From contig NCCR01000191.1 of NCBI GenBank assembly GCA_002279765.1, positions 1,210 to 9,378 on the forward strand: a stretch of 8,169 bases of DNA, given 5' to 3'. This document shows, one piece after another, positions 1-5,330 of the stretch. Below the pieces are notes generated by a model. That model searched no databases. It saw nothing but the letters and a program-made list of their open reading frames with translations, and was not told where the DNA came from. Position 1 is the stretch's first letter; each line of letters opens with the position of its first letter. The position numbers were made by a program, and so were the translations under genes. This DNA is from Verrucomicrobia bacterium 12-59-8. GTDB lineage: Bacteria > Verrucomicrobiota > Verrucomicrobiae > Verrucomicrobiales > Verrucomicrobiaceae.

Positions 1-1
1 T

Positions 2-745
2 GTGGGCGGCCAGGCATCGCGCCTTCAGTTCTCCCCCCAGTTGCAGATCATGTATGTACTGTCTGAAAAAGTGCGGGTGGGCCTCAGCGGGCAGATTCAG
101 CAAACGCATTATGACGCGTTGCTCTCATCGACCACTTATCGGTTCGGATTGTTCGCAGACTACGCCTTTTCACCGCGCTTCCGTCTCGGCCTTCAGTTCA
201 ATGAAATGCTGCAGGAAGTGGACCAGAGCGGCAGCCAGTCCGGTCAGGACTACCTTGCGCGCTTGGAGTATGCGGCATCCAAGAAGCTTTCGCTTTCGGG
301 TTCAGCCGGTATTCATGTGCTCCACACCACTTCTGCGGGGGACTCCACGCTGCCTTTGGGCACGCTGGGAGTCAAGTATGCAGTCGGCCCCAAAACCAGC
401 CTGTATGCGAATTTGTATGCACGGGCGCAGAACTCCCCTTCCCTCGGTGGACAATACTTCCAATCTCAAGGCGTGCTGATGGGCGTCCAGCAGCAGCTTG
501 GCACCAAGGTCACTGTCGGCGCGGATTTTGGCTACGACTCCTCTGAATATCATTCCTATCTCGCCGGTGTGTCCACCTCACGCGCAGATCATGTCCGCTT
601 CATGCGTCCATGGGTGAAGTACACGCTGCAACGTCATATCTCGCTGGAGATCTTTTACCAGCATACCACGAACAATTCGTCAGGCACCGGATCACAGCCG
701 TTTGAGCGTGACCTCATCGGCGCTGGACTCACGGGCTCCTGGTAG
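2..745 (+). CDS. Outer-membrane beta-barrel protein of exopolysaccharide operon (5' partial)
   Basis: This is the C-terminal 247 residues of a protein whose start lies upstream of the window; the frame is open to the left edge, so the GTG at position 2 is not taken as the start. The visible part is made of repeated amphipathic stretches of about 10 residues, rich in Tyr, Gly, Ser and Thr, separated by short polar turns (for example SKKLSLSGSAGIHVLHTT and KTSLYANLYARAQ). It ends in GLTGSW, and a terminal aromatic residue is the usual recognition signal for BAM-dependent insertion into the outer membrane. This resembles the putative beta-barrel porin (BBP2/EpsL-like) proteins found upstream of polysaccharide export genes. 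It sits 29 bases before the Wza-like gene and probably shares its transcript. Inferred role: outer-membrane partner or channel for polysaccharide export. The barrel assignment is fairly safe; the exact family is not. Confidence 0.7.
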   Translation: MGGQASRLQFSPQLQIMYVLSEKVRVGLSGQIQQTHYDALLSSTTYRFGLFADYAFSPRFRLGLQFNEMLQEVDQSGSQSGQDYLARLEYAASKKLSLSGSAGIHVLHTTSAGDSTLPLGTLGVKYAVGPKTSLYANLYARAQNSPSLGGQYFQSQGVLMGVQQQLGTKVTVGADFGYDSSEYHSYLAGVSTSRADHVRFMRPWVKYTLQRHISLEIFYQHTTNNSSGTGSQPFERDLIGAGLTGSW

Positions 746-774
746 GCGGTCACTCGAATCAATTTTTCACCTCT

Positions 775-1446
775 ATGAACACACATAAGCATCTCTCTTC
801 ATTTGTCAGCCACGGCTGCCTGCGCGGCATCCTCCTGGCGCTATGCAGCGTCAGCTTGAATTCAGCAGCGAATGCCGAGCAACCAGCGTCGTTGTTTCCA
901 TCCGGCTCCGTCACGCAGCAGTCCTTGCAAAAGACCATCGTGGGATCCGACTACCAGATTCGCGAAGGTGACATGGTGCAGGTTTCCGTGTTCGACGAAC
1001 CTGAACTCGCCGCAGGTGGCCGGGTACGCAAAGACGGCTGCATCCAGTGCCCGCTGATCGGTTCCGTGAGGATCCAGGGTCTGAGCCAGACAGCGGCGGC
1101 CCGCCTGATTGAGGAGGAATATCGGAAAGACTATCTGGTGCATCCGGAGGTCAATCTGTTCATCTCTCAATTCTCCGTGCAGCGCATCACCATTCTCGGC
1201 CAGGTGCAACGTCCGGGCGCACACGATCTGCCTTCGGAAAAAGATCTCACGATTCTGCAGGTTCTGGGTCTGGCCGGCGGCCCGACCCGCATCGCCAATC
1301 TCAAAAAGGTGCTCGTGAAGCGCCTCGTGGACGGCAGGGAGAAGATTTTCAAGGTGGACGTCAACGGCATGGCTTCAGGCAGCCAGACCATGATGTTTTA
1401 TGTCCATGAAGATGATGTCATCACCGTCCCCGAAAGCTTCTTTTAA
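775..1446 (+). CDS. Polysaccharide export protein, Wza/GumB type (Poly_export + one SLBB)
   Basis: A 223-residue outer-membrane polysaccharide export protein. Residues 1-34 form a signal peptide: a His/Lys-containing start, a hydrophobic core GILLALCSVSL, and a likely signal peptidase I site after NSAANA. Cys24 lies in LLALC, which lacks a small residue at -1, so a lipoprotein anchor like that of E. coli Wza is not supported. Residues about 60-136 match the Poly_export domain: YQIREGDMVQVSVFDEPEL, then a GxVRxxGxxxxPxxG-like strand pair and the helix QTAAARLIEEEY. Residues about 137-200 form one SLBB-type domain (ITILGQVQRPGAH, followed by TILQVLGLAGG). The protein is much shorter than E. coli Wza and closer in length to GumB-like forms, so it lacks Wza's C-terminal helix barrel; the beta-barrel protein upstream may supply the pore (inference). 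The ATG at 775 places the signal peptide correctly, but no clear Shine-Dalgarno sequence precedes it. Confidence 0.88.
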   Translation: MNTHKHLSSFVSHGCLRGILLALCSVSLNSAANAEQPASLFPSGSVTQQSLQKTIVGSDYQIREGDMVQVSVFDEPELAAGGRVRKDGCIQCPLIGSVRIQGLSQTAAARLIEEEYRKDYLVHPEVNLFISQFSVQRITILGQVQRPGAHDLPSEKDLTILQVLGLAGGPTRIANLKKVLVKRLVDGREKIFKVDVNGMASGSQTMMFYVHEDDVITVPESFF

Positions 1447-1450
1447 TACT

Positions 1451-3685
1451 ATGCAACCAACCTCCTTATCTCTGCCTCAGTCACCGATGGAGATGACGCA
1501 ACGTCTGGAAGCAGACTCTGAATCATCCTCGTCATTCATGAATCCGGCACAGCTGGTGGACGGCATGCGCCGCCATAGCTGGATTCCCATCACACTGTCT
1601 CTCTTTGGTCTGATCCTGGGCTATGCCTATTTCAAACGCCAGAAGCCGGTGTATGAAGCGGTCAGCGTCGCTCAGTTTGGTTCCGAGCAGAGCTCCCTGC
1701 TGGGGCTCAACAGCATGAGCACACCCGGCCTTGGGGACGAAAAGTCTGTCAACACCCTCATCCAGGCCGCCAAAAGCCGTGAAGTCATTGGGCGGGTAAT
1801 TTCCGAATTGAATCTGACCCAGCTGCCATCTTTTTCCGGGGGGCATCCCGCCGACTCCAAAGAAGCACGTGATAATGCGATCTTCATGGTGAGCTCCATG
1901 ATTCGCATCTCATTGCGCAAGGATACAAGACTGATTGATTTCAACGTGACGGGAGCGGATCCGGAGCAGGTGGCAGCGCTGTCCAATCAGGCGGTCCTCA
2001 GCCTCGTCTCTGAACTGGAAAGTCAGAAAAGCAAGACCCTGCAGGGGGCCATTCAGGCCTTGGTGGCGGAGGGACAGCGCCTGCAGGACAAGCTGAAAAA
2101 ATCAGAGATCGCCATGCATGACTACAAGCGCTCCAACCAGGCCATCTCGCTTGACGAACGCAAAGATCTTGTGCTCTCCAAACTGAAGGAACTCGGTTCC
2201 GAATTGAACCAGCAGTCCAAAGAACGGCTGACACTGGAAACCCAGCTCCAGGCCTGCAAGGAAGGAACACTGCCGCGTGATGAACTGCTCAGCCTGCCAA
2301 GCATCGCCAGCCACCCCAAGGTCTCAGGCATTTTGTCCCAGATCGCCAGTCAGAAATCCGCGCTGGCCGTGCTGGCGGAGCGTTACAAGCCCAAGCATCC
2401 CAAGTACGAGGCGGTTCAGGTGGTCATCCACAACCAGGAGCAGCAGCTCACCACCATTCTCGATGACGCGTTTCACCTGCTGCAGTCCAGCTGGGAGCAC
2501 GCGCGCGAACTGGAGCACCGGCTTCAGGAACAGCTCAAAAAGCAGGAGTCCGAAGCGCTCGATCTGGAGCAGCTAGCCGTGCAGTACAACGTGCTCAAGC
2601 GTGAGATGGAGTCAGATCAGGCGGTCTATGAATCGGTGCTCACACGCATCAAGCAGGTGGACGTTTCCAAAGGCATGGAAACGCCGCCCATCTGGGTGCA
2701 TCAGCTGGCCATGGTGCCAGGAGACCCCGTGTCTCCGAACGCCAAGAAGGTGGTGGGCAGTTCAACGGCTGGCGGCTTCATGCTTGGACTAGCCATCATC
2801 GGTCTCATTGTCATACAGGATCGCTCCATCCGCTCCGTGGACGATGCCCGCCAGAAGCTGCGGGTTCCAGTCCTTGGCATGATTGCCAATCAACGTCAGA
2901 TCGCCACGGCTTCTGAGCAACAAAAAGGGCATGATTTCACCCAGGGACTGACACCTGCACTGATAGCGCACAAGGCTGTCGCGGAAAGCTTCCGTGAGTT
3001 TCGCGCCATCATTGCGCGGATGGCCAGATGCCCGCATACCTGCCACATGGTGGTCAGTGCTGTTCCCGACGAAGGAAAGACTTTTGTTTCCACCCATCTG
3101 GCGGTCAGCCTAGCCAGCCAGGGCTTCCGCACTCTGCTCATCGACATGGATCTCCGGCATTCACAGCTGGCCCAGGTGTTTGGCATTCCCAACACCCGCA
3201 AAGGTGTTGTTGACCTGCTACTTGAGGAAGTCTCGTTTGCCGAGGTCTGCCTGAGCGGCGGCATTGCGCATCTTGCCATCATGCCGGCCGGAAAACGCGT
3301 TGCCAATCCTGCGGAGCTGCTGTCCACCTGCGGAGTCGAACGGCTCAAGGAAATGGCTTTCTCGGCGGGATTTGACCGCATCGTCATCGACACCGCGCCC
3401 TTGATTCCGGTCAATGACACCCTGGAGCTGGGCACTCTGGCCGACAGCACGTTCCTGGTGGTGCGCTGCAACCGCACTCCCGCCGACATCATCCTGGAGG
3501 CGATTCGGAAACTGCACCAGACCGGCATCCCGATCACGGGTCTGGTGTTAAACCGGCTCACGCAACGCACGCGCAGCTTCGATCAATACTACCACCGGTC
3601 CTACTACAAAGGGTCTGAGACAGATGAAACCGCCCCGCTCCGCCCCGCCTCACGAGGACTGCACACGCCTTCAAATTTTGGTTAA
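1451..3685 (+). CDS. Wzc-type polysaccharide co-polymerase with BY-kinase domain
   Basis: An inner-membrane protein of 744 residues from the ATG at 1451, four bases after the previous stop. An upstream in-frame ATG at 1400 would overlap that gene by 47 bases and add 17 Met/Ser-rich residues, so it is less likely. Domains: a Ser-rich cytoplasmic start; a first membrane segment about residues 43-60 (SWIPITLSLFGLILGYAYF); a Wzz-type periplasmic region with coiled coil about 188-275 and 316-406; the proline motif PGDPVSPNAKK (about 423-433); a second membrane segment about 439-457; and a cytoplasmic kinase domain about 503-710. The kinase has a Walker A-like loop SAVPDEGKT (536-544), Walker A' LLIDMD (562-567) and Walker B IVIDTAP (644-650). 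The tail has two tyrosine pairs, YY at 713-714 and 718-719. In this family the periplasmic part sets chain length with the flippase/polymerase and the kinase cycles by tyrosine autophosphorylation. The family call is very secure; the polymer is unknown. Confidence 0.93.
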   Translation: MQPTSLSLPQSPMEMTQRLEADSESSSSFMNPAQLVDGMRRHSWIPITLSLFGLILGYAYFKRQKPVYEAVSVAQFGSEQSSLLGLNSMSTPGLGDEKSVNTLIQAAKSREVIGRVISELNLTQLPSFSGGHPADSKEARDNAIFMVSSMIRISLRKDTRLIDFNVTGADPEQVAALSNQAVLSLVSELESQKSKTLQGAIQALVAEGQRLQDKLKKSEIAMHDYKRSNQAISLDERKDLVLSKLKELGSELNQQSKERLTLETQLQACKEGTLPRDELLSLPSIASHPKVSGILSQIASQKSALAVLAERYKPKHPKYEAVQVVIHNQEQQLTTILDDAFHLLQSSWEHARELEHRLQEQLKKQESEALDLEQLAVQYNVLKREMESDQAVYESVLTRIKQVDVSKGMETPPIWVHQLAMVPGDPVSPNAKKVVGSSTAGGFMLGLAIIGLIVIQDRSIRSVDDARQKLRVPVLGMIANQRQIATASEQQKGHDFTQGLTPALIAHKAVAESFREFRAIIARMARCPHTCHMVVSAVPDEGKTFVSTHLAVSLASQGFRTLLIDMDLRHSQLAQVFGIPNTRKGVVDLLLEEVSFAEVCLSGGIAHLAIMPAGKRVANPAELLSTCGVERLKEMAFSAGFDRIVIDTAPLIPVNDTLELGTLADSTFLVVRCNRTPADIILEAIRKLHQTGIPITGLVLNRLTQRTRSFDQYYHRSYYKGSETDETAPLRPASRGLHTPSNFG

Positions 3686-3955
3686 CAAATCCCCTGCCCC
3701 GCAGAAGTGTCCATTCGGCCTCAGCACAAACCCGACATCACCGCTTGAGCGCCATTAGGCATGCGGCTTATGGACGGCCAGAATGCCCGCCGTCAGAGCT
3801 TGGAGGAATCTGAACCTCAAGGCTGCCCCCATTCCCTTCTGCCGGATGATTTCCATGCGCGGCGGAAATCCACCGGGTAAAGCCCGGCCCCAAAGATTTG
3901 CTTCATCTGCGCACTCCCTCACTCTTTCTGCGCGCGCCGATGCGATGCATAGAAA
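3686..3955. other. Convergent intergenic region without a recognisable gene
   Basis: This gap lies between the stop of the kinase gene and the terminator of the minus-strand response regulator. The only long open frame entering it (plus strand from 3783) runs on antisense through the regulator gene, has an Arg/Ser/Pro-rich shadow-like composition and matches no family I know. No Rho-independent terminator with a T-tract is visible just after 3685, so the operon may end by another mechanism or at the structured element at 3848-3887. Confidence 0.5.
3848..3887 (+). other. Two tandem hairpins downstream of the polysaccharide operon
   Basis: The first hairpin is a perfect 7-bp stem GATTTCC (3848-3854) / GGAAATC (3864-3870) with a 9-base loop. 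Three bases later a second perfect 5-bp GC stem follows, CCGGG (3873-3877) / CCCGG (3883-3887), with a 5-base loop. No T-run follows, so this is not a classical intrinsic terminator. It could stabilise the 3' end of the operon message or be chance. Confidence 0.3.
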
Positions 3956-3979
3956 ACCCCGGCTCTCCGAGCCTGGGGT
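3952..3979 (-). terminator. Rho-independent terminator for the response regulator gene
   Basis: Read on the minus strand this is ACCCC-A-GGCTC, loop GGA, GAGCCGGGGT (3979 to 3956), a GC-rich stem of about 10 bp with one bulged A, followed by TTTCT (3955-3951), which with the last stem base gives four T in a row. It lies 41 bases beyond the TAG of the regulator gene at 4021. Stem, tight loop, T-tail and position all fit an intrinsic terminator on that strand; on the plus strand no T-run follows. Confidence 0.75.
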
Positions 3980-4020
3980 GTCACTCCACTTACGTTCAGA
4001 GCCTGCCTGCGCCAGCAGGT

Positions 4021-4698
4021 CTAGGCTGCTTGGAAAGCCGGACTGCCGCCAGCCAGCAAGCCATGCTCAACACAGTAGCGGGCGATTTTCGCACCCGAAT
4101 CAATGCCGGTCTTCTTCCAGATGTTATGTTTGTGTACTGAAACCGTCTTGGCGGAGAGGCTCAGATCCAGCGAAATGGCTTTCAGGCTTTTGCCATGAGC
4201 CAGTTGCAGGAAGATTTCAAATTCACGGCTGCTCAGCACCTTGTGCAGTTCTTTTCCGCCGGCAGGCAGCCGCACGGCATTTTCAGCAAAGGACTGGGCC
4301 ACACTGCGCGAAAGATACTTTTTGCCGCGCAGAGCATAATTGATGGCGGTGACGATCTCGCCAGGTGGCGAGTCCTTGGCCACATAGCCACATGCTCCGG
4401 CCTTCAGCGCACGCTCGATCCACAAAGCCTGGATGTGCATGCTGACAACGATGCAGGCGGGAGACGGCATGGCTGCTGCGAAATCCGCCAAGAGGGTCAG
4501 GCCGGAACAGTCGGCCATTTCAAGATCAATCAGCACCACGTCGATGCTTTGCCTGGATGATAGTTCACGCGCCTTTTCTGCGCTTGTTACCACCATAATC
4601 TCATAGTCTTTAAACATAAGGCGCAGGTATTGACCCAAGGTCTCTGCGAACATGGCATGATCATCAACAAGCATGATTTTTTTGGGAGAGGGAGTCAT
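4021..4698 (-). CDS. Two-component response regulator, NarL/FixJ family (REC + LuxR-type HTH)
   Basis: A cytoplasmic DNA-binding response regulator of 225 residues from the ATG at 4698. A GTG at 4719 would add seven residues ahead of the receiver and has no better ribosome site. The receiver domain (about 6-125) shows the acidic pair VDDH at 12-13, the phosphoacceptor Asp58 in VVLIDLEM, the switch Ser86 in IVVSMH and the conserved Lys108 in GYVAKD. After a linker, residues about 152-215 form the LuxR-type helix-turn-helix: LSSREFEIFLQLAHGKS, then LSLSAKTVSVHKHNIWKK. All key receiver residues are present, so phosphorylation control is expected. No histidine kinase is in the window. The gene points away from the PATR protein gene and toward the polysaccharide operon, so it shares an intergenic region with the former. 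Its targets cannot be read from the sequence. The short C-terminal tail after the HTH is Ala/Gly-rich and ends PAFQAA. Confidence 0.93.
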   Translation of the reverse strand: MTPSPKKIMLVDDHAMFAETLGQYLRLMFKDYEIMVVTSAEKARELSSRQSIDVVLIDLEMADCSGLTLLADFAAAMPSPACIVVSMHIQALWIERALKAGACGYVAKDSPPGEIVTAINYALRGKKYLSRSVAQSFAENAVRLPAGGKELHKVLSSREFEIFLQLAHGKSLKAISLDLSLSAKTVSVHKHNIWKKTGIDSGAKIARYCVEHGLLAGGSPAFQAA

Positions 4699-4772
4699 TG
4701 TTTTTGAGTGAGTTAGCACCGATGAGCGCTGTTATATGTAGAGTAAAAGCAGCCGATGTGACTGCTATGACA

Positions 4773-4786
4773 ATATAAATTTATAT
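4773..4786. promoter_or_regulatory. Perfect 14-bp palindrome, candidate operator
   Basis: ATATAAATTTATAT is a perfect 7+7 palindrome. It lies 75-88 bases upstream of the response regulator start and 10 bases upstream of a TATAAT on the plus strand, where it would cover the -35 position. Such symmetry suits a dimeric regulator, but palindromes arise easily in AT-rich DNA. Confidence 0.35.
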
Positions 4787-4795
4787 GGAAAATCT

Positions 4796-4801
4796 TATAA
4801 T
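4796..4801 (+). promoter_or_regulatory. Consensus -10 hexamer TATAAT
   Basis: This is an exact TATAAT on the plus strand. No -35 box is found at 16-18 bases; the nearest TTGACA-like word, ATGACA at 4767-4772, is 23 bases away. If used it would need an activator, possibly at the overlapping palindrome, and would transcribe toward the PATR gene with a leader of about 520 bases. Confidence 0.25.
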
Positions 4802-4804
4802 GCG

Positions 4805-4830
4805 GCTAAATTAAGTTTTATTTATTTAGC
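4805..4830. repeat. Inverted repeat GCTAAAT / ATTTAGC
   Basis: Perfect 7-bp arms (4805-4811 and 4824-4830) are separated by 12 bases of T-rich sequence. The element sits directly downstream of the TATAAT. It could be a second operator or a weak hairpin in a leader RNA. Confidence 0.35.
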
Positions 4831-4859
4831 TAAACAACCCCCTCATTGTAAGCGGACAT

Positions 4860-5231
4860 TTAAACGCTGGCTGCCAGTGTCTGAAGCAATGCCTCAGTCA
4901 TAATTTCTGAGCCTACGGTATATGGTTGATCTGTGAATGGCACTCCGACTTCACCCGTTTTCAGCACGCGTTCGAAGCTCCCGACTTGCAGCGCCTCCAG
5001 CGTACCGGAGGCTTTTTCACCTGTAGGAGCCACGGATGCGGTCTTGGAAATGTGCGCCCATGGTGGCATGCCATGGGAGTGCAGACTGCCTTCCACAGCA
5101 GGCCGCGTGCGCTACACCGGTGACATTTGCCTGAATATTCCGGCAATAAGCATGTGGCAGTCCTCATCTGAGACGGACCGGACGTACCGTTTAAAGGTTG
5201 GCGTATGGGATTGTGGTGTTATGCGCCACAT
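4860..5231 (-). other. Unrecognised segment; possible interrupted ORF of about 123 codons
   Basis: On the minus strand one frame runs from an ATG at 5231 (directly after an in-frame TAG) to a TAA at 4860, broken by one internal TAG at 5112-5114. The first part encodes 39 residues including FKRYVRSVSDEDCHMLIAG; the second is open for 78 residues from a GTG at 5096 and includes GSFERVLKTGEVGVPFTDQ. Composition of the second part is protein-like (balanced charge, few rare codons), but I recognise no family. The opposite strand is also open for 100 codons (4933-5235), so coding status and strand are uncertain. A perfect hairpin CCCATGG (5057-5063) / CCATGGG (5071-5077) lies inside. It may be a decayed gene, a decayed insertion element or non-coding DNA. 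Confidence 0.2.
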
Positions 5232-5254
5232 CTAGTGAGCACACCATTCTGTTT

Positions 5255-5282
5255 TTGAACTTCTTGAATTCTCTGGTATCAA
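5255..5282 (+). promoter_or_regulatory. Candidate sigma-70-type promoter for the PATR protein gene
   Basis: TTGAAC (5255-5260) and TATCAA (5277-5282) are separated by 16 bases, each matching four of six consensus positions. The predicted start of transcription would fall near 5288-5290, at the left edge of a C8 run, giving a leader of about 40 bases before the ATG at 5331. Confidence 0.35.
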
Positions 5283-5287
5283 ACTAG

Positions 5288-5295
5288 CCCCCCCC
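5288..5295 (+). repeat. Homopolymeric C8 tract at the expected transcription start
   Basis: Eight consecutive C lie six bases downstream of the candidate -10 box and 35 bases before the start codon of a large surface protein. Homopolymer runs in this position are known slippage sites for phase-variable surface proteins in other bacteria; whether this one varies is unknown. Confidence 0.8.
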
Positions 5296-5330
5296 GCTTT
5301 TCGAGTTTCGGAAAGCTTCTTCTAAAAACC

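Larger units (their letters stand above)
4720..4850. promoter_or_regulatory. AT-rich divergent regulatory region
   Basis: This stretch is sharply richer in A and T than everything around it and lies just upstream of the response regulator gene. It is the expected place for the regulator's minus-strand promoter, although I cannot assign a good -35/-10 pair on that strand. It contains a palindrome, a plus-strand TATAAT and an inverted repeat, listed separately. Confidence 0.5.

Noticed and set aside
1400..1450. Upstream ATG at 1400 as start of the kinase gene
   Set aside because: It would overlap the export gene by 47 bases and add a Met/Ser-rich extension. The ATG at 1451 follows the stop by four bases and fits the operon spacing.
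2896..3570. Minus-strand open frame of 224 codons
   Set aside because: It is antisense to the BY-kinase domain, whose motifs are unmistakable on the plus strand.
3773..3794. Hairpin GACGGC / GCCGTC as operon terminator
   Set aside because: It has a six-base stem with a 10-base loop and no T-run after it.
3783..4343. Plus-strand open frame of 186 codons
   Set aside because: It overlaps the response regulator gene on the opposite strand. The Arg/Ser/Pro/His-rich composition looks like a shadow frame.
5057..5077. Inverted repeat CCCATGG / CCATGGG as an operator or terminator
   Set aside because: The stem is perfect but no T-tail or nearby promoter was found. It is kept only as a note within the unexplained segment.
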